Assembly (NCBI GenBank): GCA_036346375.1
Contig: CM070511.1
Coordinates: forward strand, 9,176,001 to 9,240,000
Reading direction: 5' to 3'
DNA: 64,000 nt
Source: Guadua angustifolia
Taxonomy: Eukaryota; Streptophyta; Magnoliopsida; Poales; Poaceae
In this document: positions 12,501 to 24,327 of the stretch, piece after piece
How the letters are laid out: each line of letters opens with the position of its first letter
Numbering within the stretch: the stretch's first letter is position 1
Made by a program: the position numbers and the translations under genes
The notes under the pieces: model-generated
Seen by the model: the letters and a program-made list of their open reading frames with translations, nothing else
Database searches by the model: none
Told to the model about the DNA's origin: nothing

Positions 12501-12917
12501 TTCTCTTGGCTCGGCTGGCTCTTGGAGGGAGAGCAACTACCAGTGATTGAAAACCAGGTTTGGCAAAAGGACAGAGCAAGGAAGAGAGGCTCTGTTCCTA
12601 GGACCATTTTGATCATCTTGCATGCAGAATGTATGCACCGTCATTCATATCTAGTTAGGGATGACTGATGTCTAGCCATACTCCTACATATATGCATGTG
12701 TTCTTCGGTTGCATGCTTAAGCTTACCTAAGCCTCCTGGCCTTCATGAAGCTTGGCCCCTGCTTGAGGAACTCGGTGGTCTCACCGAAGAGAGGCCACCC
12801 CATTGTGCCCGGGGGCAACCCCTTCTTCCTGCTGTACCTCACCTCATTCCATCTCAGAAGTAGGCTGCTCACCACTACCACACCAAGGACAACACCAATC
12901 ACCACAAGGAGCACCAT
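9532..12917 (-). CDS. CYP85A1: Brassinosteroid C-6 oxidase, cytochrome P450 CYP85A
   Basis: An ER-bound P450 that oxidises C-6 of 6-deoxo brassinosteroids (6-deoxocastasterone to castasterone), late in the pathway. Nine exons join in frame with GT/AG borders: 12727-12917, 11734-12055, 10810-10959, 10446-10694, 10269-10355, 10110-10188, 9913-10019, 9707-9831 and 9532-9619. They total 1398 nt, giving 465 residues, the usual CYP85A length. Visible features are an N-terminal membrane anchor (about residues 1-22), a proline hinge LPPG (34-37), the I-helix oxygen-activation motif SGYET (277-281), ExxR in FETLR (337-340), FNPWRW (389-394) and the haem loop FGGGGRLCPG (408-417) with Cys415 as ligand. 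The protein ends RVQDY. No stop or frameshift is seen. Introns 1 and 2 are long (671 and 774 bp); the others are 80-115 bp. The subfamily call rests on remembered rice and Arabidopsis sequences; CYP85A1 is the rice gene name (BRD1/OsDWARF). Substrate preference is inferred. Confidence 0.95.
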
Positions 12918-13116
12918 CTTGTTGTGCAGCTACCTTCTTCCTCCTCCTCTCTTGCTCTTTTCTTCCTTCTTGTGATTGCCCTGCCTTTCTCTCCTCTCTC
13001 TCCTGTTGCTCTGTTTTCAACAAGAGGAAGGAGGAGGATGTGGCAAAAATGGTGTCTTTGCAAGGGATGGAGGTGGAGGGTACCAGTGCTTGTTGTACTA
13101 CAAGAGGAGGAGAGCC

Positions 13117-13124
13117 TTTATATA
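13117..13124 (-). promoter_or_regulatory. TATA box of the CYP85A gene
   Basis: TATATAAA on the minus strand, about 200 bp upstream of the start codon. It would place transcription start near 13085-13095 and give a 5' untranslated region of about 170 nt. Confidence 0.8.
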
Positions 13125-13150
13125 GGCCACACAGCAAGCACGCAGGCACC

Positions 13151-13156
13151 CACACG
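13151..13156 (-). promoter_or_regulatory. Candidate BRRE (CGTGTG) in the CYP85A promoter
   Basis: CGTGTG on the minus strand, 26 bp upstream of the TATA box. It matches the CGTG(T/C)G brassinosteroid-response element bound by BZR1, which represses brassinosteroid biosynthesis genes. Six bases can occur by chance; position and target class make it plausible. Confidence 0.5.
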
Positions 13157-13190
13157 AGAATTATTGCCTGCCTCCCTCTACCTCTTTTAT

Positions 13191-13194
<4 letters not shown>

Positions 13195-13230
<36 letters not shown>
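13195..13230 (-). repeat. (GA)n tract upstream of the CYP85A promoter
   Basis: About 18 CT dinucleotides on the plus strand, read as GA on the gene strand, 70-105 bp upstream of the TATA box. GA repeats in plant promoters are bound by BBR/BPC proteins; a regulatory role here is inference. Confidence 0.9.
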
Positions 13231-13236
<6 letters not shown>

Positions 13237-13254
13237 TTACTGCACCCTTTCTTA

Positions 13255-13535
13255 GATAGATGAGTCACATCTGTAAGAAACTGTATTATCTCTTTTTATT
13301 ATATATTTAGATGGTGTATTTTTACTGTAGCCTATGGTAGAAAATAATTTTTTAAATAGATAAAAGGGATAGGCATATAATAAAAAATGGTAGAAAATGA
13401 TTTTACTGGTTGATAAAGGGATAGGTATAGAAAGAAAAATAGTAAAAATTCATCTTATAATTATGGAATAACATGTGTTTAGGAACAAGATTTAAAAGCC
13501 AGAATGGCATTTGTTGGGAAATAGAGGTAGTTTTT
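13255..13535. mobile_element. Partial Stowaway-like MITE (second family)
   Basis: This AT-rich stretch shares blocks such as GGGATAGG, GGAATAACATGTGTTTAGGA and a GAAATAGAGGTAGT end with the elements at 24328 and 32186. Only the right end is recognisable. Confidence 0.55.
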
Positions 13536-14183
13536 AATTATCTGTTGTAAAAGGAGAGTATAAAATATGTAATATGTTCCTTACTTTTTTAGCTGATGAG
13601 GGGGTCCACGTTCCAAGGTGAAGTTTTGACCACGGAGGAGGGTCAGATGGCATGACAACTGCAAGTCTGCAACTACACCCAATAAGATTTGAAGGAGAGA
13701 GAAAAAAAGAGAAGAGGATGCATAAATCCTGGGCTGCTAGGGATGGAAGAAGAAGAAGAAAGAAGCTAGACCTGGGCAGCTAGGGATAGAGGAGCATCAA
13801 CTCTGCGGCGCATGCTTGGTCTTGGAATTGGCGTTGCCTTGTGTTGCGTTGCGCGTTCGGTCAAAAGGAATCGAGGCAGAATGCTGCCCATGTGTGTTGT
13901 TCTCGTTACTCCATTTTCCATGCCCTGCCTGCGCACCCCTAGTGACAGGCCTACTTCACAATGTCGTGTACTCGTGTGTACGCTTAGAAGAATGGTGTTA
14001 CTTATGAACAAAAAATATTTCTAGTAGGATGTGGAATTGGTCGCTTTTGATAACATATAGATACACCTGATTATCTCCTATCTTATTTACCTGTTTATAT
14101 TAGGCATGTAACGCAATGGAACGCTCCATATGTGGCAAGCTTTCCTCCTATCTCTGTTTTCAGCTTTTTTTTAAGTCCTTTTC
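13536..14183. other. Intergenic DNA, no gene seen
   Basis: Contains a short (GAA)n run near 13747. Open frames on both strands here are short, overlapping and unlike any family I recognise. Confidence 0.4.
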
Positions 14184-14757
14184 AGTGTTCACCTAGGCGG
14201 CCACCTAGGTGCTCTGCGGCAGCCCTCTGCCCCGATTCTCATGTAATCAGTCATCTAGGCAGGACGTGTTCTAGGCGGCTAGGCAGAGCTAGGCGCAGCG
14301 GTGGCTCGGTGTGTAGGCGGCTAACTAGAGCTAGGTGGCGGTGTGTACAAGGACTCGAGGTAGAAAAGGTGTGACACTGTAACCCTAATCCCGTTTGACC
14401 TAGGGTTGGGGTTGGGAAGCTCTGTAACTTTGCGCTCTGCCACCCGCATCGCCGCCGAGCCGACCACCGCTGACGAACAAAGCGACGTGGCCACTGGCCG
14501 AACCGACATTAGCCTCGGCTCGATTCGATCTCCATGCTATTGGATTCGACCTCCCTGCTGTCGAAATAATCATCTTTACTGCCGTAATCAATCTCCCGCC
14601 TCGGATTTAGTCCTCACCATGTCGGAATCAACCTACTCCGCTCCATCCTCCGGGTACCTCTATCTTTTGCTCTGTTGTGGATGTGCTTGTGCTTGTGCTT
14701 CTAGGTGCTAGGTGACCAGCCACCACCCACCTAGTGCCTAGCACTTAGGATAACACT
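14184..14757. mobile_element. Likely hAT-type MITE with CCTAGGCGG repeats
   Basis: It starts AGTGTTCACCTAGGCGG and ends with the near complement AGGATAACACT. The interior is GC-rich, with repeated CTAGGCGG-like motifs between 14250 and 14345 and again near 14700. I could not find a matching target duplication, so the boundaries are approximate. Confidence 0.55.
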
Positions 14758-15879
14758 AATTGTTTTGTCTTTTTTTTTTTGCAAATTTAGCTCCCTCGCT
14801 TTGTTTCTAACTGTGGAAGCACTAAAAGATAACACATGTCACCTTCGGCACTCCCTAACTACACGCGCTTGCCGTTCGTTGCAGCCTGCTCCTCCCACAC
14901 TCGCCGTCTACGGTTGCTTCTGTGCTTGCCCACTTGATGCCGCATTTGCCGGCTCATGTGTTTCTTGGACGTGGCAGGTGACAGGTGCTACACTGTAGCA
15001 CAGGTGCCACTGTAGCATCTTCTGCGGTGGGGAAGAGAACTAAATTTGTAAATACGTTCATGGAGAGACCAGATTTGAAAAAATGAGACAAAGAGGGCTA
15101 AAAAGTGATCAATTCAATTGTGTTCAAGGCAAATTTTCGTCCCCTTAGGTATCGGAGAATTTTGGAAGCTTGGAATTTTACGTGAATTTCTTGTTTTGTG
15201 AGAGTCTTTCGAACTTAGGAATGGTCGAGGAACTTCTATGGAAAATTTCCATTTCAGTCGTATTTGGGGATTCTAAACCTCATGTTAAAATTCCTATGAG
15301 AAGTACAAGGCGAAATCACTCTTTCTTTTCTCCTTTTCCCTCTCTAAAACATTTTCTTACAAAATTCATGTAGAGCATCCAAACATCTATGTTACGTAAT
15401 TCTTGCATTTTTCAATTTAGTAGGAATCTGTTCTTTCGTTTTTCTTCTTTGTTGTGTTCTAAATGGACCTTATTGGCCTCAGTGCAGATTTAGATTTACG
15501 TACATATGAACTTAGCTTTGAAAACATCTAAAAATTTCAAAGGACATCAGACATGTTGGCACACAAATGTACTCTTGAAAAAAATGTGCTTAAAGATGAT
15601 CATACGCACCCTCGGAAAAAGGGACATTATATACAAAAACTATCTTACATTTTCTCGGAGTGGGCGTATAATGTTTTTGTGCATATTTGTTTTTAAGTGC
15701 TTATGAGTGCCTATCTACACTTGAGAAAATATATCCTACATCTATGATTTAAAAAAACGAACTACAAAAATACACTTGGGAAAATATGTGTAGATACCAT
15801 CACTATGCGCATATCTGCCTTTTCCTATAATAATCATAATATATCCACAATACGGAGTATATATTGTAATACAAATTAA
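14758..15879. other. Intergenic DNA, no gene seen
   Basis: Unremarkable AT-rich sequence. Around 14975-15020 a short direct repeat of GGTGCTACACTGTAGCA-like sequence is present. Confidence 0.4.
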
Positions 15880-15966
15880 GGCTCCGTTTGAAACGCATAA
15901 TTTTTCCCGATTCTTGTGTTAATTGAATTGTTTTATGTGAAATTTCCCCTTTCAAACGGGCCTGAT
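15880..15966. mobile_element. Short Tourist-like MITE remnant
   Basis: GGCTCCGTTTGAAACG at the left is matched in inverted orientation by CTTTCAAACGGGCC at the right, with under 90 bp in total. The size suggests an internally deleted copy. Confidence 0.55.
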
Positions 15967-16347
15967 AGATAGGCACACAAAAAAAAGTTCAAAAATGTTG
16001 TAGCTCCATGGAAATTCTATAACACTGAGTAGCTAGTAAACAGACTCAGATAATTTCCACCTATTAATTTGTATGGTCAATATGGAAACATCATGAATAT
16101 ATATGTTAAGTGATCATTTGCTCATAGTTTTTTTTTTCTCAACAAAAGATGTTCTTCTTGATATTGAATGGAGATTTATTTGTGGGGGTCGATCCAATCA
16201 ATCATGAGGATGGCCAAAAAAAATGAAAAGGGCATGCATGGATGGGTGGTCGACGGCCGGCGCCATGTGCGCGATACATGGTAGTGTCTAGCTACTGATT
16301 GCTCATGCACAGTGCTCAAAGAGATTGATAAGTGAAGTGTACATGTA

Positions 16348-16600
16348 CTCCCTCCTGTCCAGGTTGAAGCCTTAGGCATCGATATGGTCTCTAAAATATA
16401 ATTTCGACCACTCTTCTCTATTCTAATATATTGATAAAACCTAATAAAATTATACCGTTGCGAAAGCACTTTTCGAGACAAACTTATATATATCATTTTC
16501 ATGTGCACACTCTAAATATTAAATATTTATATTTATAGCCAAGCTTATAATGTTTGACTGTACATAATGCAAAACGACTTGCTTTTATGAGGGGAGGAAG
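16348..16600. mobile_element. Stowaway-like MITE (CTCCCTCC family)
   Basis: 253 bp with TA at 16346-16347 and 16601-16602. The left end is CTCCCTCCTGTCC and the right end GGGGAGGAAG. The interior shares AAAGCACTTTTCGAGACAAA with the copies at 1792 and 36410. Confidence 0.88.
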
Positions 16601-18242
16601 TAATGTTTGTGTGTAGTGTAGGTTAAAATTGATTAAAAAAAAAAGTTGAAACATAGAGAGAAGGTTGCAGTTGAGGTGGCACATGCGGTGTCTCCCATTG
16701 GACCATGGGTGGGGGTGCTTTGTGTAGCAGTGTTGTACCAGTACTTGCAGCAACGATGAGCAATTTACAAGGGACAGATCAAACTAAATAAGTTTGTAAT
16801 CAGAAAATGGCCCTTCACTTCACATGCACATGCAGCTGTGAGGTTAGTTTGATCTGCGATGTAACTAACTACACCTGTGCTAAGGTTAAGATGAGATCTT
16901 TTGGCTAGTTTTATGGATGGATGGATGGATTGATGGATTGGGTCATTAGAGATGGAGAGAGAGAGATGACTGGCTGAGAGTACCTACTGGGTGCATGTGA
17001 GTGGGTGGCAGCACATAAATAAAACCATGGCCTGATGGCCCTACCGGCCTGATTTCACTAGATCTCCCTCCCTCCCTCCCCTGCCCTGCCCACTCGTGCA
17101 TCCTCTGTCCCTGCTGCCCCTCCTCTGCTCTCATTCTGTTTTTTGCAAGTTTCACTTTTACCACCTCCCCTCTGGCCCTCTCCTCCTCTCTCTCAAAATT
17201 ACTGATCGCTTGAGATCGATGCAAATCCTATGCTGTTACCGGTAATTATCTGGCGCCAGTAGTATACTATGATCTTCACGAACTCATGATCCACAATTCC
17301 ACACCACGGAGAGAATCATGATTTGATGTAAAATGGTCGACAAGCTCGAATATATCCATGTCACGCTTCCAACCCTCTGTTTCCATCCCCCTCTCTCAAA
17401 TTATTGGCATGATGTGTCGTCAATCGACAGCTACTAGACATGTAATAGCGGAAAAAGCCCGGGCTAACACCATAGGTTAATCCCCAATTTGACCCTCACC
17501 ATCACTAAGGTCCCGTTTGAAACCTGGATTGTTTCCTGATTTTTTTTTTTTTTGCAGAATAGTGATTCGTTTTCTGTGAAATAGAAAACATCACTAAATA
17601 GAGGGGAGAGACCACAAACACTAGCATTAGCCTTAAAAGAGGAAACACCAACACTAAGGAAAGAAGCCTTGAACTGGAACTCCTAACCAAGACACCAACA
17701 ATACCAAGAAGGCTAGCACCTTGCCGAGCAACGACGAAACACAACCCTCATCCAACTTACAAAAGTGCAAAGCTATGAACTAGCTATCAACGAGAAGTTG
17801 TACAAAACTGATGAACCATGTTTCTTGCAATAGTTTGAAGTGCACCCATCAACACCAAAATGCACACCATGGCTCACTACACCATGGCGCATCCAATGGA
17901 CTATACTAGCACTAGCACCAACACCACAACAGACGGTAATCACTAGCACCACCAGCCACTGTAAGGGCATGCCATGGCAAACAACAACAAACGTAACACT
18001 AGAAGACGACCAGCAAAGAGCTTTGAATAGAAGAGGCTGAGGAGAAAACATTTCCGCTCTTGCCGCAACGAAGAGGGCAGAGCAAGTCCGTCGACAATGG
18101 CCTACATATTGAAAGGATCTTGACCAGCTACTACTCACAAAATCTCCATGACGGTCGGCCTACACCTAGGGCAATGACCCAATACCAAGCACCCATACTA
18201 TGAGCCTTTGCAACGATTGCCCGGCTATACCCGTAACAGTTA
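16601..18242. other. Intergenic DNA, no gene seen
   Basis: It holds a (GGAT)n tract at about 16914-16931 and a CCCTCCCTCCCTCCC tract near 17070. A terminal-like motif GGTCCCGTTTGAAACC at 17508 resembles the end of a Tourist-like element, but its partner end was not found. The 17625-18230 stretch has low-complexity open frames that match no family I know. Confidence 0.4.
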
Positions 18243-18716
18243 AGGGTGGGCATTTTTAAACCAAAACCGAATTAATCGATTATTTTATTTTTTTCGGTTT
18301 TTGGTTTTGTTTTGATATAATTCGGTTTTCGGTATTTTGTTCAGTTTTTAGCTTCCAAAAAACCAAAATAATCGAATAGCCAATGTACAATACCACTTTT
18401 ATAATGTTTTTCCTAAAGCCACTGTACAATTCTCATGTTTTGACACATTTATGCATATGCTTAGTACATTCATGTGTTCTATTATGCTTATATTATAACG
18501 ACCTATGAATATTATATGAGTTTATCCCTACTTTGTGTTGCGATATGAGAAAGACTATATCTAATCTACCTAGTGTTTATTCACATTTTGGTTAAACAAA
18601 AACCTAATTCTGTTCAGTTTTTCATTTTGGCCTGGAAAATTCGGTGGATAATTTCCAAAAACCGAATTATTTTAAAACCGAAAAATCCGAACCGATTAGA
18701 CCGAATGCCCACCCCT
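18243..18716. mobile_element. MITE with GGGTGGGCAT terminal repeats
   Basis: AGGGTGGGCATTTTTAAACC at the left is mirrored by CCGAATGCCCACCCCT at the right. Subterminal sequence is rich in CCGAATTA and TTCGGTTTT in opposite orientation. The layout resembles hAT-type MITEs, but no clear target duplication was found. Confidence 0.6.
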
Positions 18717-19670
18717 AGTAGGGGTAGCAGTGGTTCACAACGTCGTTCCGCGGGCCAATGAACGGGGACAGGGGTACGGGAGGAGGCAACGAAGTCAAGC
18801 GTCATTGCGCCGCGACGCACCATAGCTGATCGATCCTACGTTGACCTTTACCACCAAATTTAAAGCACCAGACCAGCCAGAATTGGAGAGATTGATCACG
18901 AAGAAGAGACGCGGTCGGTCTGGCCGGACGCGAGGACCGGGGCAGGAACGTCGCCCACGAGCCCCTGCCGGCAGCGGCTGGAGGTCACCTCCTGAGGCGT
19001 CCCGTGGGCTGCCTGCGCACCTCAACGTCGAGACGATATACGCCACTCGTGTGCAACACGTACCGCGAACCATGCATGCGCCAGACGCGCCACGAGGGCT
19101 TGGATCCAAGGCCACCAGGAACCATCGAGGCCAGCCCAACCACAGGATACGGCAAGGAGAACGACCCCTGCAGCTAGGAGTTGCTCGCCACGCGGACACG
19201 CCTTTGCGGCTCGTAGCCCACAGCGACGAGCGACGACGAGGGGGAGATGCGGTGGTTGGTTGGGGCGCTCAGACACGGCACGGCGGCCGCGGTTTCGCCT
19301 CTTCTTGACCTGATATTAACACCGCTTTGTTTTAGTTTCTGTGTATTAGGATATCCCGCATGCAGGAAAACAATTTTATTTTCGGACAAAAACTGTGCGG
19401 ATTTTATTCCCCGGACTATTTGCGAGATTTTGATAGATTCGTACGATGTGGCGGTGCCCATTCATGGCACAGTGCTGGATGGACGCATCGACGGGTAAAT
19501 CAATCAAATCCTCTTGGCTTAGTATGGAGTATGTGCATGCCCGGAGTGCCCAGGGGTTTTTGACCTCAGATCGTGGAATGTGGGTGGCGACATTCTTGTC
19601 CTGCGTGATCAGCCGGGGAGCTATGCTGCTGGTACATCGTTGTGCGCCGCTACACGGTTACGGATTGTGA
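18717..19670. other. GC-rich stretch with uncertain coding content
   Basis: Roughly 18840-19310 is GC-rich with open frames on both strands: 155 codons on plus (18841-19308) and 134 on minus (18795-19199). Neither shows a recognisable domain, and both are arginine- and proline-rich as expected from GC composition. I do not call a gene. Confidence 0.4.
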
Positions 19671-19678
19671 CTTGCGAA

Positions 19679-20023
19679 CAGGGTTCACCCTATCACGGAA
19701 ACTGACTATCACGACTATCACGAAAACTGACCGTATCGAACCGGTTCGAAAATCTGTGAAAATCGAGCGATTTTCATCGAAAATAGACGAAAATTGCTCA
19801 AAAAATTGGCCACAAAAATAATTCAACTCGCCAGTTGATTTTCAAGAAAACTTATCAGTTTTTGGTGAAAATCAATCGATTTTCGAGAAAACCGATCGAT
19901 TTTCAATTTTTTATTTTTTAAAAATGTTTGATTTCGAAATTCTTTGGTTTTTGATGATTTTCACGGTAGACCGGTACCATCGGGAATTTGATTTTCAACC
20001 ATAAATTGGTTTAATTAACCCTG
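19679..20023. mobile_element. hAT-like MITE with 8-bp target duplication
   Basis: 345 bp, beginning CAGGGTTCACC and ending TTAATTAACCCTG. The target duplication CTTGCGAA is perfect at 19671-19678 and 20024-20031. The interior contains repeated AAAATCGATCGATTTTC-type motifs. Its termini resemble those of the 6351 element, so both probably use related transposases. Confidence 0.9.
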
Positions 20024-20239
20024 CTTGCGAATCTAGAGAGAGAGAAGAGATGGAGGGAGAGATTTTTTTACTGTACTAACCATATAAATCTGATTTTTTC
20101 CGAAAATAGCCTCTGTTCGATATAATTTGCAGAACTAGCCCCCTAGACAAATGCGTAATGGAGCGGCAGCGACACGTGTCAAAATGAGCGGAGTGGGAGT
20201 GTGGGGTTGATTTCTCCATGTTGTGCATGCGCATGAATC

Positions 20240-21400
20240 ACGCGCTGTAGGATCAAGGACAACCGACTAGAGGGATGAATAGGATGTTATAAAATTTTTC
20301 GGCTCTAATTGCAATAAATTGATTGTCTAAGCAATAATTGCAATATTGACAATTTAAAGCCTAAATCCTCTAAATTTCACTAATTGCACGGACAACTTAA
20401 GATTAAGCAATATACAATACTAGGCATAAGATCAACACATTAAGTTGCTAGGAAAGAAAATTTGCATATAAGAATTGAGAAATCAAACCACAAAGAAGAG
20501 TGACACAAGAATTTATCCTGCGGTTCAGAGACTTGTTGTTCTCCTTAATCCACGTTGAGATAATTTGATCAACTTCAAGCTGACTCCAATTTCACGAGCC
20601 TTCCTCGCTTACTAGGTAGTTCTTCCACATTCCGAGTAGGTGAACTCTGACCTTCACAAGTTTGTCGAGACTTCTCACAATCTCCGTTGAGAAACTCACC
20701 ATGCACAATCGTCTCCAAACCGTCTATGAGGTAGCAACCTGCAAGAGTAAAAAGTCTTGACGCTTACTTGAGGTCGAATCAAGTGTCTAAAGGCTCAACA
20801 CTAAATGCAACACTTGAATTGCTCCTAATTCTCTCAAAAGTAAAATTAATGCACAAGAATAAGTTGAAGACTTGCTAGAGCTCAAGTATGATCAATGAGG
20901 TCCAAGAGAGAACTCTTAAATGCTGGTGAGGGGATATTTATAGCCCTCACCCATATTTCCAACTGTTGGGGCAAAATTATATAAAAAAAAATTAGGTTTT
21001 TCAGTGCTACCGCTCGTGTAGGGCTGGTAGCACCGAGCTCACCCCAACGTTCAACGTTCGCCATAGTACACTTATTGCACTGTCAAAGATCATTGCACAG
21101 ATGGGCCAGTGGTACCGCCCAACTAGAGCTGGTAGCACTCGGCTTATTTTCTTTTTGCCTAGCTGGAAAACACCCCTCTATAATTCTTACACCGACTTTT
21201 ATGCTGGTGCTACCACTCGGTCGGTAGCACTGGTCTACCAGATCGGCCCCGAGCACCCTCTCTGGTTTTATTACACCAGGCTTGGGGCTAGTGTTACTGT
21301 ATGGCCGGTGGCACCGCGCTATCAAGGTCGGTAGCACCGGCCTCCCAGACCTTTTTCTGAAGTGATTATGTGTAAACACACACATGACTTCAAAAATTGC
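20240..21400. repeat. LTR-like or dispersed repeat with GGTAGCACC motifs
   Basis: The left edge reads GTAGGATCAAGGACAACCG followed by GAGGGATGAATAGG. A TATA-like ATATTTATAGCCC lies near 20935. From 21000 to 21350 the motif GGTAGCACC recurs at least five times at irregular spacing. A related start and the same motif occur at 53865-54035. The family is not recognised; no reverse transcriptase or integrase is present. Confidence 0.45.
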
Positions 21401-22370
21401 ATTATTCAGCCTTTAAACATTGTTTAACTTCAAACTACTAACCAAGACTTCTTTTAATAGTATGGCTCCTATTCTAGCAATCCGATCTTTCTCCAAAATA
21501 CTGAGATTGACAAAAACTATAGAAAGGCCTTTAATTTTATACTTTAGCCATTTGCCTCAATGCGTTGATCTTTTCTTATGCTATTTTCATGCTTCCATAA
21601 TCGTCAAACCTAACTATTTTCAATATTCTCAAAAGAAAATATCAGTCCTTAATCGCGATTGTCATTAATTACCAAAACCTAAACAAATTAGCGGCCTAGA
21701 TGCTTTCACACGCCAAGACATTTCCACGCACCTTGTTTGTTGGAAACCATTATCGCACATGCCGTCTGCTAAATTTATTGTTTTCTGCATCCCCAACCAT
21801 TGCATTCTTGCACAGATTTACTGCACATAATCGGGCTATCTGATTCTGTGGATTCGACTGATTCTGCGCGTCGCAGCACAAGAGCTAGAATCGCAAAATG
21901 CCACGGGACCCAACACTAGAATATTTGACCCCCCACTGCACAGCACCATGTGCAACACGCTGTCTGCGCGTTCCTGGCCTGAGCCTTGCCACTCATCGCA
22001 CCCTCACACCCGACCCTAGCTAAAACGATGTCGATTCGCTTGCTTTGCCTTTTACATCGCATCGCTCCGTCCCATTTGCACACCGAAAGCACCGATCAAC
22101 GGTGGCTTCTCTCATGCATGCGCTTAGTCCCTCGCTATCAATTACGAGTCCTTCGATGGTTTGCATCAACCATTTGGTGAGGGAAACAAACCAGGTAGCG
22201 AGCGAGTTTGGTAGCTTCTCAGCTCCATCAGAAAATAGAGAGGTAGAAAGGGTAGACAGGAGTAGGGTGGGAAAAATAGGTGGAAATGGGAATTTGGAAT
22301 CATATTTCCGGAGGAATTTATTCGGTGTTCATATTTTGGAGGAATTTACTCTAAGTTGAGATCTTTTTTT
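21401..22370. other. Intergenic DNA, no gene seen
   Basis: No supported gene. An open frame at 22045-22359 has no recognisable domain. Confidence 0.4.
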
Positions 22371-22565
22371 TGAGTATTTGATTCGGAATCCATATTTTTC
22401 AAGTATTCTTCGAGAAGGGTATTTTGTACACTGCTCGGGCTTTTGCAATCTTCAGGAAGGGTATTTTTGAGTATTTGGTTCGGGATCTGTATTTTGCAGG
22501 TACTCTTTAGGAAGTTTAGTTTGTATGTTCCTCGGTCTTTTGTAATCTTTAGGAGAGCTTCCCTT
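22371..22565. repeat. 97-bp tandem repeat
   Basis: TGAGTATTTGATTCGGAATC at about 22371 recurs as TGAGTATTTGGTTCGGGATC at about 22468. Each is followed by a similar TTTTGTA/TGCTCGG/CTTTTG block. A weaker copy is near 22890. Confidence 0.6.
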
Positions 22566-22599
22566 CAGGAAGGTTAGTTCATAATCTTCATGAATATCG

Positions 22600-23240
22600 G
22601 TATGACATTATTATAATATTGGTGTAATTAGTACAACATTAGTATAACTACAAGTACATAAAACTACGGTATTAGTACAATGAGCAATATATGAAACAAT
22701 GTTAATTGTGTAACGAGTAGTCTATAAGATGACATTAGTAGTGTAACGATTAGTACATAAAACAACGATACAAGGTCTATAAAATTGTGTATATTTGGTC
22801 TGATGTTAGTTAGTGTAGTAGTACTGTAATGTTTTGTTATATCTTTTAATGTTATGCAGCGAACTGTTGTAGGATGTTACTCTGAGCAATTGTTTCAAGA
22901 TCCATATTTCAGAAGTAACCTTCCGTAAGGTACTATGTCTATTGCATTTTCTGTAATTATTTTTGTAAGTGCAAATCAGTACAGATTGTATAATTAGTAT
23001 ATTTAGTGGTACAAAATATGACGGTTTTAGTGCTAGTATTTCATGCATTAAATATTAGTTTGAAGTGAATATAGTGTTGGCATAAATAATACAATGTTGT
23101 TACGAGGGTGTACATATTAGTGTACTGGTAGCTTAATGTTAGTGTTGTATTAGTATGAAGTTAGTGCAGTCCTAGTGTAATTAGTATAATAATACTGTAA
23201 TGTTAGTATAGTATAAGTAAATTTATAAATTTATTATAAT
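22600..23240. repeat. Degenerate AT-rich repeat (TTAGTGTAAT-type)
   Basis: Short phrases such as TAGTATAA, TTAGTGTAAT and GTACATAAAAC recur irregularly over about 600 bp. No coding capacity. Confidence 0.45.
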
Positions 23241-23269
23241 AATAATTATATTAGTATTTTATTATCACT

Positions 23270-23865
23270 CTCTTCTTCCATCATTGTCCCGTATCTTAAC
23301 CCATATTTTTTCCGGATTCGGAATCGAATACGGATTATTCGACATACGGATATGTGACGGATTCGGATCGGAAATGGATAAAGATATACAAATAATGCAC
23401 GCATATATAGAGTAATATATATTGAATTAAAACCATATGAGTGCATAACTATAGCAACAAATTATATATCAATCAAACTCAACAAACGTTATAGAAAGAA
23501 TATGCTACTTAAGAATCAATAGAACCAACTAATTGTTAATATGGGCTGACATGGAAAAATTTAGTGAAAATAGGCTGGGTCTTGCTGATATCCGAATTTT
23601 CGATCCGAATATCCGACCCGAATATCCGATCCGATATCCGAATAGGAAAAATCCGGATATTCGAATAGAAAAAAATCCGAATATCCGAATCCCGTCCTGG
23701 ATTTACCGGATATTGGATGCTCGGATCCGATCCCGAATCCGGATTGAAGTATCCGGATCCGGTCCCGGATCCGACCGGATAGTAAAATCCGATCCCGGAT
23801 CTGGTTCCGACCGGATCCGATCTCGGATCGGACAGGAGTTATCCGATCCGTTTTCATCCCTATGC
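23270..23865. mobile_element. Probable hAT-type element with GGATCCGGAT subrepeats
   Basis: Both flanks are rich in ATCCGAAT/ATTCGGAT motifs. The right edge ends CCGTTTTCATCCCTA, the complement of a GGGATGAAAACGG terminus that I associate with plant hAT MITEs. Between 23590 and 23850 hexamers like GGATCC and ATCCGG recur densely. The left terminus is unclear. Confidence 0.5.
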
Positions 23866-24327
23866 GTAGTTGTTGTTCGACTGTGGCCGATCCACGTCAC
23901 TACCCAAGGTGCCATCCTCTTGACAAATTTGCGTGGAGCCATTTAGATGAGCCGTACTAATCACTAATTGGTCTCGTAATAATTCTAAACTTAATAATCA
24001 AAATGGGATATTAAAAATCAGTAATGCTATTATTTAAAAATAACAGATGCGGTAATTTACGGGTTGCTTCCTCCGGCTCCGTTCCACTATATCAGTCAAT
24101 GGCATCAAGAGTATCCCTTTCAACATATATTGAAATAATATAGAATAATATAGCGTGTAGTTATTGAAATTTACCCCTCTCTCTGCCCCTACTTAAATGA
24201 TTTAGAAGAGATGATAAATTAGTTGTGGTACACATGGTTATTTCTCGTTAAGTATTTATTATATTTAATGCTTTCTTGATCAAGGTGGATTGTAGTAAGA
24301 TATAGAAAAAAGGTGAAGTATATAGTA

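Noticed and set aside
16601..17240. Possible microRNA precursor near the GGAT repeat
   Set aside because: Compared by eye with the common conserved plant miRNA sequences; none matched and no clear hairpin was seen.
18795..19308. 155- and 134-codon overlapping frames
   Set aside because: GC-rich with no domain on either strand and no splice or promoter context; likely chance.
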